Source: Turnera subulata (lineage: Eukaryota; Streptophyta; Magnoliopsida; Malpighiales; Passifloraceae). Taken from it: a stretch of 64,000 nucleotides of DNA. The stretch is taken from assembly GCA_028386065.3 (NCBI GenBank), contig JAKUCV010002741.1, forward strand, positions 1-64,000, written 5' to 3'. The position numbers were made by a program, and so were the translations under genes. Every line of letters starts with the position of its first letter. Position 1 is the stretch's first letter. The notes beneath the pieces are model-generated. The model was given only the letters and a program-made list of their open reading frames with translations, did no database searches and was not told where the DNA came from. Of the stretch, positions 32,992 to 44,976 are shown in pieces.

Positions 32992-35272
32992 ATGGCAGTT
33001 CTCGCTTTCTTGCCTGAAAAGACTCAAGAGCCACCAAAGCAGCTACCCAAACGCAAGAGAAAGGTTCAAAAACAGAAAGATAAGCAGCCATCTTCATGGG
33101 ACCAAATCAAGAACCTACTCACCTGCAAGCAGATTGAAGGGTCGAGAGTGCACGACCCATCCAAGAACCCCAGCAACCCTCCTCATAATGGCTACTCGAA
33201 AATCGTGGGTTCTTCCTGCAGCTCCATATGCAGCTTCAGGGACGTTGTTCATGGCAACACAAGGGTCGTCCACCGAGCTGACAACTCGCCTGAGAGCAGC
33301 ACGGTTGGCCAAGAAACCGGGCTGCTGAGTCGAAAACCAGATACCGGGTCCTCGACTCGGTCAATGGGTGGCTCGGGGAGATCCAACGGCGGCGCAAGTT
33401 ACACGTCATCTTCGAGAGGCATGCAGTTCAGGAAGCTTTCTGGTTGTTATGAGTGTCACATGATCGTTGACCCTAGCAGGTATCTGCCATTTTCGTATTT
33501 GGTTTCAGCTCTTAATACTTAACCTTCCTAATTGTTAGATCAATACTAGTACAAAAGCGATTAATTATGGAGCTGATATATAATTATTTAGGTACCCGGC
33601 TGCAAGGACCACGATAAGCTCTTGCCCTCAATGTGGAGAGGTTTTCCCAAAGATTGAAAGCTTGGAGCTTCATCAAAAAGTTCGCCATGCTGGTAATTTG
33701 CTTACCTCTATACTAAAATATTAGTATTTTTTTTCCTTGGTAACTAACAGGTTTTTAGTACCTATAACTTGTTTTGTCACTTCTCTTTCGTGTATATTCA
33801 CCTATCATTGTGAAATTATTTCCTATAACTTCTCCCTCCCTTTGGTTCTCCATGAATTTCTTTCTTTCTTGAGCAACTTATAATACAACAGAAGTTTTCT
33901 CGAAAAAGATACTTGATGAATTCATTAATTCCCTTCATATCTACATTAACATGAAAATGTTATGGTGGCAGCGAAATGAGGAAAAAAAAAGGCTACATGG
34001 AACATGCATTTGTGAAACAGTGCTTTGGTTTTATTTTTATTTTTTAGAGCAAAAGATGTGTCGAAAATTTTCTCTATTGAAATACTTACGAAATTATACT
34101 ATTTTTTTTTTTGCTGTGATACGAAATTATACTATTGAGATTTGAGATTTTGGCCCCATACCACACTATCGTATTCGTACCCTTAATTAATGCATGGGAA
34201 AACATCTGTTTGAAATTTAAACCCCCAAGCCATATTCATGGCTCTGTTTGATGTCTGATCGGAATTCATGTATTCTTTATTTCGCATTAACTGAAATCAG
34301 ATCTCACTTTAACTCCCATGAATCTGGCTTTAGAACAGCATCGCTAACTTTGCCTTCATTCTTGGGACATTATTGCTCTCTCTGCCAATTATGGAGCTTA
34401 CCGGCTTACAGGGTCCTAGGACCCATCTGGTACTACCATATTCACAGCTGTCATAAGCCTAAGAGAAATTAATGACCTGATACAGTGACGTGGGGTCCTC
34501 TCATTGGCCCATAAAAAAATCCACACACAAGCACACCGGCAGTTAATATATTTCCATAAATGAAACACTTCATATTTTAATTTCTACCCTCACAAAAATC
34601 CCATTTACGTGTTTTTTAATTTCTGCAGTATCGGAGCTGGGCCCGGACGACTCGGGCCGGAACATCGTGGAGATAATCTTCAAGTCAAGCTGGCTCAAGA
34701 AAGACAACCCCATCTGCATGATCGAACGGATACTAAAGGTCCACAACACCCAGCGCACCATCCAACGGTTCGAGGACTGCAGGGACGCAGTGAAGGCTCG
34801 TGCGCTCAACAGCACCCGAAAGAACCCCAGGTGCGCAGCTGACGGGAACGAGCTGTTGAGATTCTACTGCACCACCTTGACTTGCTCCCTCGGCTCGCGC
34901 GGCTCCTCCAGCTTGTGCGGCTCCATCCCTGGCTGCGGCGTGTGCACAGTAATAAGGCACGGCTTCCAGAACAAGGAGTGCAAAGGGGTGTGCACCACGG
35001 CCAGCAGCGGACGGGCACACGACTCGTTGGCTGGCTGCACCGAGGGACGCCGAGCCATGCTCGTGTGCCGTGTTATTGCCGGGCGTGTAAAACGTCCGAC
35101 AGAAGATGCGTCGTGTTTGGAGAAAGACGATGCATCCGCTCCCGCTGCGGGAGTATACGATTCCATAGCCGGATATGCGGGGATGTATTCTAATTTGGAG
35201 GATTTGTTTGTTTTTAATCATAGGGCCATTCTTCCTTGTTTTGTTGTCATTTACAAGGCTGTCAATTGTTGA
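32992..35272 (+). CDS. C2H2 zinc-finger protein with PARP-like C-terminal domain
   Basis: Three exons, 32992-33479, 33592-33692 and 34629-35272, join in phase to 410 residues. Splice sites are AG|GTATCT, ATTTAG, TG|GTAATT and TTCTGCAG. A basic N-terminus (PKQLPKRKRKVQKQKDKQPS) and SSWDQIKNLLTCKQIEGS come first. A C-rich motif CYECHMIVDPSR crosses intron 1. A C2H2 finger follows (SCPQCGEVFPKIESLELHQ, C-x2-C-x12-H-x4-H). Then a long C-terminal PARP-catalytic-like region (IVEIIFKSSWLKKDNPICMI, ELLRFYCTTLTCSLGS, GVCTVIRHGF, CRVIAGRV). Family members in other plants are annotated as C2H2-like zinc-finger proteins (Arabidopsis At1g75710 type), probably nuclear. The function is not established. Intron 2 holds a micro-insertion. 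Confidence 0.9.
34088..34136 (-). mobile_element. Poly(A) micro-insertion 5 with 16-bp TSD, in an intron
   Basis: ACGAAATTATACTATT occurs at 34088-34103 and 34121-34136. The 17-base insert on the minus strand is ATCACAGCAAAAAAAAA. It lies inside intron 2 of the C2H2 gene. Confidence 0.75.
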
Positions 35273-38080
35273 TGCATGTTTTACCTCTTAATTTTGTTTG
35301 TATTAGTAGTTAAAATCCATAACTTAAACAAGGTTGGTGTGAATGTGCTAGCCTTACTTCGTGTGTGTATATAAATTTCAGTTCTTGTTGTACACTGTGC
35401 AATTTATACGTGCAAATGAAAACAGATCAACTGCATGCGCGTTTAGTTTATTACCATCTGTTCTTAAATTAATTTGAGAAAGTCTTTGTGAATTGTGCGT
35501 AGATTATCCATAATTAAAAATTTTCTTCGAAGTGTACATGATACTAACAATTATGTTTTCGATGAAGACGCTGAAATCATTGATGGCACATGTCGTGGAT
35601 ATATACACTACCAAACCCAGTTAGATCCAGTAGAGGAACCATCTAAATTTTAAACAAGTGGAAGTTTTTCTCATAAGAAAAAATTAAACAAGTGGAAGTT
35701 TCCAAATGGAGTCATTCATATGTCATTTTCAGGAAGAAGCAGTGATACTGTGTATCTCTCCAAGAACGCTTGTACGCTACTTTTGTGGTGGGTCTTTTTA
35801 TCCTCTGAAAGTCTGAATTATTCATACATGGTTACAAGCTGAAGTTTTGGGCTCTGCAATAATGCCATTGTTAGGGACAAATATTGCAGTACTCTACATC
35901 CTTGTACTGAGAGGACAAGAAAACAAATATTGCACTCATTCCGTGGAAATGCAACTGTCGGTGCATTATTTGACACCTTCACTTACCACGAAATGAATAC
36001 AACCTTCTCATGCTACATTTAAATTCCCATTTACTTTGATTCAAAGTTGGAAAATTTAGTGGGGTGGACCGATATTATGAAGGGCCACGTGAAATTATCT
36101 TGAAATAATTGTAAAAAGAGGAGGAAAAGGGACGAGGAAGGGGGTTATTTTTTTGACTTTGACCCATCAATTACTACTAGCAGTAGACAAGACTTAACTG
36201 ATTGGCTTTATATAAACACATACCGTGCCCAGATTATAATTGCTTACACATGGAGGAGCATATGCACATTCATTGTTTCTCGTTAGACTGGAGTGTTTGG
36301 ATTTTGTATGGAGTTCTTATGTTAATACTATATACAGTACCGAGTCAGTGACAATTACATTACTATATTATTTTGGTCCATGGTATTTAAATGGGATGGG
36401 ATCTTTCCAAAGTCATATTATTAATGAAATCCCAGGCGAGATCACTGAAAGTTTAGCTAATAGACTTAATAATTTGAGAGGGGTCCATATTTTTTTTGTC
36501 TTGTCAGAAAGTTCCTAGCTACTGACAGTACAACTAATTTTTCCTTGGATTAACTTGTAACTAAGATTCGCACAGGTCACAAGAAGCACGCTTTGACAGG
36601 TTGCTGGTTAGCTATCTATATCAATCAAGATGGGATTGCACATTATTTCGACAATGAAATTTCTATTGTGACTTGTGATGATAGGCAGAGTGTTACCCGA
36701 AGATGTGAAAGAAATAATGTGATGTCTTTCACATGAAAAATAGTGGGTTTTCTAGTGTTAGTGTATATATGTATATATAAAATGCTAAAACTTGATTTGT
36801 TTATTGTATCATAAGATTAGTGCTTACATCACAAGGAAAAAACGGATTAATTCTCATTATCCTTCTTTTCGCAACTAATAAAGTTCGAAGCAGGAGGGTT
36901 GAGATGGTATTTAGGTAAAATTGTTTATGATTAAAAAAGAAAAGTGGTCAGCTCTCTTTGCGGGATGGTTACTCTCTATCATATCAACTACATGTTCCGA
37001 CAAAAGTTGTTAATTAAGGAATGGTTGAACCAATCGAGTAATTATAAACAGATCTTAGTACAAATATAAAGAATTTCTGGCGAAACAATCCCGCATGGAC
37101 TAAATGAAGATAAAATAAAATAAGGTTTAAAGGCAGAACCGGCCCAGCCATGACCTGAATCACATAAACCATATATTATATATATGTACATATAAATTGG
37201 ACGGTAGGAGAAACTATAGTATATACAGATTTTTTTTTTGGTTTTGTTGAGCGGAAACCTAATACCATTTATGAAAAGTTGGATGTTGATTGTCAACCGT
37301 ACTATATATTACTAATATTATATCTGAGGGATGAAAAGAGAGAAGAGGTATCGTCCAAATATACGCAAACGAATAAGCTAGCCGATGAACTATAATCATG
37401 TGTCTCCCACAAATTGGTTGATTAAAATTGCACCCAATATGTACCTTCTTCATGGCGGCACAAAATAATTGTGTATACTTACAGTAAACGATATACTTGC
37501 ATAAGATTAACTCCACATGAGAATCCACGGTGGTTTATATATACGATCCACTGTCAAAAAATTCTTCATGGAAGCAGAAAAAAAAAATGAAATTGAAGTG
37601 TTACGATGAAGACAAATTCGTACATAAGAACAGCATGCTTCCTTTTTATTCTTTTGTTTTCCAAGCAATTTAAACTTCATTTTCTTTTATACAAGGGCAA
37701 GTGAAATTATCATAGGAATTCGGATCGGTATAGAGAAATATTCGAATTTCACGAGGTGAATCATGAATTATAGTATATTCCGTCAATATAATAACCATAC
37801 CTGGTGTGTCTCCAAAGGAGAATAGTAGTAAATTCTTCTACGACATATATATGCTTGCCTTGACGTCTTTATAAAGGCAAAAATTGAAAAGTGCTCCATA
37901 TCTATCTATCTTTATGTTTTGTCAATTTTTTCTATTAAGAACATATGTCTTTCTTTCATCTTACGACTCGTTTATAGGCACAAACCACTGCACAAGTACG
38001 TTGACCATGCAGGTGGAAGAGCTACTCTTTCTGGCTTGAATTACTTTTTCCTTTTAAAATTTTGATACGGTACTCAATTT
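35273..38080. other. Intergenic, AT-rich, with one micro-insertion
   Basis: 3' flank of the C2H2 gene, then AT-rich sequence without supported genes. The micro-insertion at 35650 is listed separately. Confidence 0.45.
35650..35701 (+). mobile_element. Poly(A) micro-insertion 6 with 18-bp TSD
   Basis: TTAAACAAGTGGAAGTTT occurs at 35650-35667 and 35684-35701. The 16-base insert is TTCTCATAAGAAAAAA. Confidence 0.7.
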
Positions 38081-38189
38081 CTTGTTTAATCAGTTTTTTT
38101 TTTTTTGGTCTGCGACGGGGAAATGGATTATATTGCTATAAACTGCTCAAAGAGCAAAGTACAGACTACAAAAGAGAGGCAGAGGCCTC

Positions 38190-38456
38190 TCACAAAACTC
38201 TATCTTCCACAATGAGACTGTGTACATATGGAATAGAGTCTAACATGGTTAATCCTAAACAATATTTTGGAGCTAGTTTGGCTAAAGAATGCGCCACACT
38301 ATTAGCTTCCTGGGAAACATAAGCAAGCATCACAGGAGGGTCTTCACTCCTCAACCTCTTGATCTCCTGCCCAAAATAGAGAAAATCATCATCCTCCCAC
38401 AAAACGTCTTCCAATAGCCACTCCACAACAGCTTGGTTGTTCGATTCAATACTCAT
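38190..38456 (-). pseudogene. LINE-D RNase H C-terminus
   Basis: SIESNNQAVVEWLLEDVLWE and YVSQEANSVAHSLAKLAPKY are the end of the RNase H domain. It lies in frame-broken continuity with the preceding LINE-D frame. Confidence 0.8.
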
Positions 38457-38483
38457 GGGGTGTAAATTTAGGCTTTTTGCAAA

Positions 38484-40064
38484 CTAGAGTCCCTGCATAA
38501 TGATTTCCAATTCAGCTTTAATGGGATTAATTGATGCAGAGTTGTAGACAAAGCCAGCAACCCATTCTCCATGTTCATTTCTACACAAGCCTCCACCATG
38601 AGCGTTAAGGTCACAACAGCACGCTACATTGACTTTAAACCCACCTCTCAGTGGCTTTAGCCACTTCATCCCATATGAAGTGAACGGGTTCAACCCCCTC
38701 ACCAAACGTTTAGGGTCACACAAAGTTTCCTGAAAACTCTCCACTAGCACCCGTACACTCCGAGTAGGGTCTGCAATAGGTGATGCATTATTATCAAAAA
38801 CCAATAAATTTCTCCATCCCCAAATCTTCCAACATAAGACCCCAAAGGTCATTCTCCATTCATCCGTATTCAATCTGGGATGAAGGTTCAATGTCAGCCA
38901 AGGCTTCAACTCCAGATTAAAGAATTCAGGGTCCAGGGAGTTATTGTTTATGTTAATCCATAAGTCCCTTGCGAAGACACAGTCTCTCGCCATATGCAAA
39001 ATGGATCCGGACTGTGATTCACACCTAGGACAGATATCAGTAGGGGAGATGTGCCTTTGGAATCGAACCAGATTTGTCATCAACCTCCCGTGAGCCAATA
39101 GCCATAGAAAGGACCACACCCGCAATGGGCCCTTCCAATCCCAGATAAATTCCCAAAGTGGTTCTTTGGGGCTCCAGTTATGTTCTTCAAGAGTTAAATA
39201 AGCTGAGCGCACCGAGAATCCTTTCTTTAAGTCTGCAGACCAGAGAACTTTGTCTGGCCCTTTCTCAGGTCTTGGAACAGGCATAGGCCAAAGCCTATCA
39301 GCAACATCATGTGGGAGGCTCTGCTGGAGCATGTTCCAATTCCAATTTCCGTTGGAGTCAACCATGTCTGCCACACAAAACAATCTTTGGGATGATGGCA
39401 CTTCTGATACCAGGTCTGCCAAGTTCTGGTTTGGGTACAACCAATTATCATACCACATGCCTGTAGTCCTTCCATCACCCAATTTCCAATATAGGTTACT
39501 CCTGAATGTTGGCCACATTCGGGCAGACCATAGATTAGTGCCCACTCTCTTTTTCAGGGAGACAGGAACCAAGGATTGATCCTTAAAGTACTTGCTTCTC
39601 ATAACTTGTACCCACAGACGGTCAGCATCATTAATGAGCATCCAGGCTATCTTCATATGAAAAGCATCATTGATTAGTCTCATTTTCCTCAGGCCAATCC
39701 CGCCACGAGGTTTGGGCTCACATAACATATCCCATTTGACTAGATGGAATTTTCTTTGACTTTGGTTGGATCCCCACACAAATTGTCGGGTAAGCTTATC
39801 AAGTTGATCGCAGACTGACCGTGGCAACCTTGCTGTTTGCATTGTGTAGGCCGGTAAGGCCGCCATCACCGATTTGGCTAGAGTGATTCTCCCAACTAAT
39901 GAAAGTCTCTCTGCTTTCCAACCACTCAATCTCCGGGAAGTTTTATCAATAATAGGAGCATAGGTGGCCTTGGTTACCCTTTTATGTAGTAAAGGGACGC
40001 CCAAATGTTTTCCCAAATCAGTTGTCAGCTGGAACCCAAATTCTTGGCTAATTTGTAGCGCCAC
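38484..40064 (-). pseudogene. LINE-D RT C-terminus, zf-RVT and RNase H start
   Basis: An open frame of about 526 codons includes LGKHLGVPLLHKRVTKATYA, LAKSVMAALPAYTMQTARLP, KLTRQFVWGSNQSQRKFHLV and GGIGLRKMRLINDAFHMKIA. zf-RVT follows (WDWKGPLRVWSFLWLLAHGR, CPRCESQSGSILHMARDC) and then the RNase H beginning (GFKVNVACCCDLNAHGGGLC). Two stop codons separate it from the RT core upstream. Confidence 0.88.
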
Positions 40065-40163
40065 TTCCTTCTTGGTATTCGGAGAAAAGTAAATCTAGGA
40101 TTTTTCATTACTGATTTTCTGGCCAGAACATATGCAAAACATGGAGAGGCAGTCTTTGATTAC

Positions 40164-40715
40164 TTAAACTTGATCCATTGTGGCCGCTGCAAAAAATAGC
40201 AGGTCATCTGCAAAGAATAGATGCGACAACTTCGGCCCCCCTTGGCTGACCGTCACCGATTTCCACTTCCTACTCCTTACCGCCAGGTTAACAAGATGCC
40301 CCAATCTCTCCATACAGAGAACAAATAAGTATGGAGATATTGGGTCCCCTTGTCGGATCCCCCTCGAAGGTTTTACCGGGGCAGAAGCGGAACCATTCCA
40401 GCAGATGTGTAATGTTGGTGTGGACACACACTGCATAATTAATTGCACCCAGGCTTCAGGCATTCCCACTGCATCCAAGGTCTCCTCTATAAACCTCCAG
40501 CTAAGTCTATCATAGGCCTTTTCCAGGTCTATTTTAAGAGCCATGGTCCCCGTTGTACCCTTCTTCCTTCGCATTGCAAACATTACTTCTTGCGCTATGA
40601 TTATATTATCAGTGATATGGTGGCCTGGCACAAAACTTGACTGCGTTGCAGAGACCAGACCGCTAAGAAGTGGTTTAATTCTATTAACGATCAGCTTGGT
40701 CACCAATTTATACAT
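40164..40715 (-). pseudogene. LINE-D reverse transcriptase core
   Basis: It contains YKLVTKLIVNRIKPLLSGLV, QSSFVPGHHITDNIIIAQEV, MALKIDLEKAYDRLSW, SRGIRQGDPISPYLFVLCME and the catalytic FADDLLFF. This is the palm of a plant L1-type RT. It ends in a stop after MDQV, and the upstream RT fingers and endonuclease are missing. Confidence 0.9.
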
Positions 40716-42221
40716 AACATTGCAAAGGCCGATTGGCCTAAACTGGGTTATTCGTTCCGGTTTCTCAGTTTTAGGCAGTAAAATAATTAAGGTGCGGTTG
40801 ATGCCTTCATCCCATTTCCCTTGTTTAATCAGGTTAAATCAGCAGTGGATTAGTCCATCTATTTAGTGGCCTACGCCGATCTTAAAAGCTCACATTTAGT
40901 GGTCAAGCACTCAAGCTTAACTTCTGGACTATTCTTTAAGCACTCTCAGCCCTTGGGCCATCTGCCCTTTTCGTGTTATTTCTACTCCTATCAAATCAAA
41001 ATACAAGAACCATACAACAGTCAAGCCCAAATGGGTTCTTAACCACTAGTCATAGTTATTACATACCTCATTGTGGGAATTGGATCAGAGGTTGAATTGG
41101 AAACAAAAACTGATTAAATAGGTTGATAGTCTGGTAATTTCACTTATGCGGCCCAAGACCAGTTAAGTTTTGACAGGCTAGTACCAAATTTTTGCCGCTT
41201 GCATATTCGCTACATTCTTTTCTTTCTTCTTTCTTCTTTTTTGATTTCGAACAGATGTCCAAGGCCATCTTCACTTTATTCTTCAATTTGCAGTAAATAC
41301 ATGATACATTATGATAGCGGAAAGAGAGATTTTTTTTTTTTGATGGAAGAAGAAAAAAGGGAAGAGAACTGCCGGTAACAACCACCATATTATCATTTAA
41401 TTACCAAAAGAAAAAACAACCTATATTATCGCTAATATGATGGCTATAGGGTAGAGCTATAGAGAGGAATTTGAGAAGAATTTATAATGTTACGATCTTG
41501 ACTCTTCTTTTTTTTTTTTCTGGTTTGATCGGCTAGAGTATTTGCTCCTCTCTCTAATAAAACCTTGGAGGAAGAAATGCCATTGCGGCTATGTTTCAGC
41601 ATAATACCCTCGAAAAGATGAAAATGACAATGTTCTTGACAGAGCTAATCCAACTTTACTATAATTACAAGAAAAATCTCGGGGGTTTTTTTTTCCCCCC
41701 CAAGAGATCAGATAAAATGACCTTTAACTAAACTGAGAGAACCTCGCTTCTACATTTTCTTTGATTTGAAGAATGAGCAGGAACCAAATTTGAACGCATC
41801 TTTGTTTAGTCTATATCGGGACAAAGTAGGGGAATTACTTTTTTTTGGTTACAATTGATATGGGGGATGGATTACTTACACTAATTCTTTAATTAGACAC
41901 CCCAACCAAACCAATTGTCTGGTTAAATGTATCATGACCATTGCACTAAAAGTTCATTCATGTGAGTTTGTTAATAACTTCAGACCTAATGATTATCCCA
42001 CTTTCTTAGTTTAGAGAAGAAAGTACAAGACACAATTATTCTTGTCTTACAAAGATCATTATCTCAAGCCCTCCACTCTTAATGATGTCATCTGAGTTGC
42101 TTTTCAATTTTCGTCATACTTCGCTTCTATATATTCTACTCTTTTTACATCTTCTTATTGCATTTCTATTTTTATCATTGGCTTATTCATGATGTAACCC
42201 TTATAAACGAGCCAAACTTAA

Positions 42222-42408
42222 GATTTTTATGTTGTTTGGACCACATCTTCCATGGACCAAACTAGAGATAACTTAAGTACTCCCTTGTTTAGATGATACA
42301 AGTTCATCTGAACTTTTGATTCTTATGTTGTATGGACCACATCGTCCATGGCCCTAAACTAAAGATAACTTAATTACTCTCTTGGTCAGATGATACAAGT
42401 TCAGCTTT
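42222..42408. repeat. Two-unit tandem repeat of about 96 bp
   Basis: Unit 1 (42222-42317) and unit 2 (from 42318) share TATGTTGT.TGGACCACATC, CCATGG, GATAACTTAA.TACTC and AGATGATACAAGTTCA, with scattered differences. An old duplication. Confidence 0.8.
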
Positions 42409-42527
42409 TATATTGTATATTGTCCCCAATCAGTGAATTATCATAGCTTGCTAATTACAAACCAGGGAAATTTTGGCATTTCAGACCTCACAACTGTCAC
42501 ATCTTATTATACCGATTAATCCTAAAT

Positions 42528-42567
42528 TAACCACCAAGATTTTTTTTGTCGATAACCACCTAGATTT
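42528..42567 (-). mobile_element. Poly(A) micro-insertion 7 with 15-bp imperfect TSD
   Basis: TAACCACC.AGATTT occurs at 42528-42542 and 42553-42567 with one mismatch. The insert on the minus strand is TCGACAAAAA. Confidence 0.6.
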
Positions 42568-42808
42568 CTGTATATTTGCCCCTACGATTTCGAACATTGT
42601 AACTTTGAATTGGAAAATTGAAATTTATGATGGTAAATGAATACTATTTTAATTATGAACTTCACAAATTAATCAAAGGGCCCCCACATGCTTCAACTAC
42701 TGATTCGCTTGAGATTAAAAAAGGGCACAAATAAAGCCTTCATCATTCAGGAGCACTGCTGCTTTTTCACCTTTGCTCTGAGAAAGAATTGGCTTCTTTT
42801 TAATGAAT

Positions 42809-42860
42809 AAGTAGACATGAATATTTTCCTTAAAAAAAAAAAAAGTAGACATGCATATTT
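42809..42860 (+). mobile_element. Poly(A) micro-insertion 8 with 18-bp TSD, one mismatch
   Basis: AAGTAGACATG.ATATTT occurs at 42809-42826 and 42843-42860. The insert is TCCTT followed by 11 A. Confidence 0.68.
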
Positions 42861-42950
42861 AGTTCCATAGCTTTTCATATAGATTCTATTTGAGTCTTAC
42901 CTCGTTTGAATCAATTATTATGCCTTTGTTGGTTTGGCTGTTTTCGTTTG

Positions 42951-43003
42951 AGGTTGGGGTTGGATTTTTTTTTTTTTTTTGATGAAAAAGGTTGGGGTTG
43001 GAT
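42951..43003 (-). mobile_element. Poly(A) micro-insertion 9 with 15-bp TSD
   Basis: AGGTTGGGGTTGGAT occurs at 42951-42965 and 42989-43003. The 23-base insert on the minus strand is TTTTCATC followed by 15 A. Confidence 0.75.
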
Positions 43004-43601
43004 GTTGGAACCATATATATGGCAAGAAGTCCTCAAAAATAATTTTAATGATGAAAATGTTTGTAAAGATTAAATCATGCCCATAGACATGCACGAAACT
43101 CTGAAGCTTTTTAGAAATGCGGAAAGCAATTATTCGCACACATCACTACAAAAGAATAGAGTTTGACTATATCATCATTGATCAAAGGAAGACCAAATTC
43201 ATCAATATATCCAAAAATAAAAGAAAGAAAACAAAAGTGTGCCCATTTTCATGATGGAGATAATTTAATCATGTAAATTCTCATTCATGTAATATGATCA
43301 TCACCTCGTTCTTTAGGAAGTAAAAAAAACATTGTTCTCTTGTTATGTTAATGAATGATTTCTTCACTTTTCAGTAACATGAATGAGCAAGTGATATTAA
43401 TTTAGTTAATTACTTAGAGGCACCTATATCTTGAAGATAATCAAGAAATCATAACCATAATAAACAAACAGCTTTGTCAGGACAAGTGAAGCCCATCCCA
43501 AATGATTTGGCCACATGCTCATTCAATTTTCTTCTAGCAACAAAGCTCTTTGATTCTTCCCAAATAGAATAAGCACCAGCCTTTTTCAAACCCTACCCTC
43601 T

Positions 43602-43610
43602 TTTTATATC
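43602..43610 (+). promoter_or_regulatory. Candidate TATA box
   Basis: TTTTATATC lies about 95 bases upstream of the preferred ATG (43698) of the small gene. With the usual 25-35 base distance, transcription would start near 43635, on top of the more upstream ATG at 43632. Confidence 0.45.
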
Positions 43611-43697
43611 CTCAACAAGCAAACGACACACATGATAACACTACACTTCCCGGAGAGTATCTGGCAACCCAGAGGAATTAGAAAGAGGTGGATTACA

Positions 43698-44120
43698 ATG
43701 CACAGGCCTCAAAGTGAGAGCTTTGTTATACAAGTAAGAGGCAGTAGTAGTAGTAGTAGCAGTGAAGGCGCCCTTAATAATTATAATCACCACGAATTTC
43801 CTCCAGCGCCTACTACTTCTGTCGCTTCCAATAAGCTAAACTTCTCTGCAATGAAACTCTTCAATCGCTTCCGCAAAATCCTCATGCGACTTGTCTTTTC
43901 CTTCCCTTCTGGTGGTGGCTCTTCGGGTGGAGGGTCGTCGGGTATGGCTTCCAAGCAAAGAAACAGCTGTGACAGATTTGATCCGCCCAAGACTTCATGC
44001 AGCTCCTACTACTCCTCTCAAATGCACTACAGTGAGGCTATTGCCGATTGTATTGAGTTCTTAAACAGGTCTTCTCAGGATGGGATTTTAGATGGCCGAA
44101 AATCTGATGTTTTGGTCTGA
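43698..44120 (+). CDS. Small plant protein with HYSEAIADCIEF motif (josephin-like annotated family)
   Basis: A single-exon frame ends at TGA 44120. The frame is open from an ATG at 43632 (162 residues). I prefer the second ATG at 43698 (MHRPQSESFVIQVRG, 140 residues) because a TATA-like box sits only about 25 bases before the first one. The sequence holds a Ser run, a basic amphipathic stretch (MKLFNRFRKILMRLVFSFPS), a Gly/Ser linker and a conserved end (PPKTSCSSYYSSQMHYSEAI then ADCIEFLNRSS). Proteins with this ending are widespread in plants. Some databases call them josephin-like although no catalytic Josephin domain is visible. Function unknown, no membrane segment or signal peptide clear. 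Confidence 0.65.
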   Translation: MHRPQSESFVIQVRGSSSSSSSEGALNNYNHHEFPPAPTTSVASNKLNFSAMKLFNRFRKILMRLVFSFPSGGGSSGGGSSGMASKQRNSCDRFDPPKTSCSSYYSSQMHYSEAIADCIEFLNRSSQDGILDGRKSDVLV

Positions 44121-44976
44121 TTTATTTTTGCATGTTTTCGTGGCAATTATGGTTTAAACTTCTCTTTTTGTTCGCTTTGATGTTTTTGTTTTTCTCTTAC
44201 CTATATACATACACACACATCTGAATTAAAGTGCTGCTCTTGTTGTACTTGTTCTTTTACTCCTGTTTCTTGTGTTCTATGCATGATTGTGATACATTGT
44301 ACATTGATAAATAAATATAGGGTCTGGATTCTGTCATTGGTGCCGTAAAATATTTACTTTTCATGGTTCTTTTAAGTTCGACATTTTCATTTAGAAGATC
44401 AAACATCAAACTATCTCAATTCAATTTTCAACCAGAAGTATGCAACCAACGAGGATGGAGTAAAATAAAAAACTTGGGCTCGGACTCGGGTTTCCCTGTT
44501 TAGGTTTCTATCATATTAAGGAGGGTGAATGAGGCAGTCGCTGTATGATTGGGCTAGGCCCTATCTTCAGAAAATAGTGGTTATTATTTTTTTGTTAACA
44601 TAAGTTAGTGGTTATTTCAACGACTATATCCATAATCCATAAGCCTTTAATTAGTTTGGAAGCTCCAATTCTGGTTTACAAATCTCTCCTTGGACCTTAA
44701 AAGCTAAAGCAAATAACATACGGTATCTTTTTTTTTTCTTGGACGCTCTGCCGTTCGTTTCCAAGCCAATTCGTTCAAGTTGAGTCCAGGAAGGGTACAG
44801 AACATGGATTTAGTTGGTCAATTTATTACATCATCTCTCGTTTATCCCTTAAAAACATTAGCTCAACTGTAAGAACTAGTACAGAAAAAAACATGAAAAT
44901 TCCGGATTCAAGGAGCTAAGGTCGATCGACCCGGAAGTGCACTATGTATCAGAATTCTGAATAGGGGTAATGCAAA
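44121..44976. other. Convergent intergenic region
   Basis: It lies between the 3' ends of the small gene (plus) and the WEB-family gene (minus). AT-rich. It contains micro-insertion 10. No gene. Confidence 0.45.
44575..44616 (-). mobile_element. Poly(A) micro-insertion 10 with 11-bp TSD
   Basis: TAGTGGTTATT occurs at 44575-44585 and 44606-44616. The 20-base insert on the minus strand is ACTTATGTTAAC, seven A, T. Confidence 0.6.

Larger units (their letters stand above)
38094..40819 (-). mobile_element. 5'-truncated L1-type LINE (LINE-D) with 13-bp TSD
   Basis: CTTGTTTAATCAG flanks it at 38081-38093 and 40820-40832. A T run at 38094 gives the poly(A) tail, so it reads on the minus strand. 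It starts inside reverse transcriptase (KWDEGIN) and runs through RT (FADDLLFF), zf-RVT and RNase H, with a few in-frame stops (for example near 40163 and 40095). 2726 bp. The perfect target duplication and moderate decay suggest a fairly recent insertion. Confidence 0.93.
40833..43600. other. Intergenic with tandem repeat and three micro-insertions
   Basis: AT-rich upstream region of the small gene at 43.7 kb. The features inside it are listed separately. No coding frame supported. Confidence 0.45.

Noticed and set aside
41845..41880. Micro-insertion around GGATTACTT-like copies
   Set aside because: Imperfect and short duplication. Too weak.
43787..43990. Minus-strand frame inside the small gene at 43.7 kb
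   Set aside because: It is a shadow of the plus-strand coding sequence.
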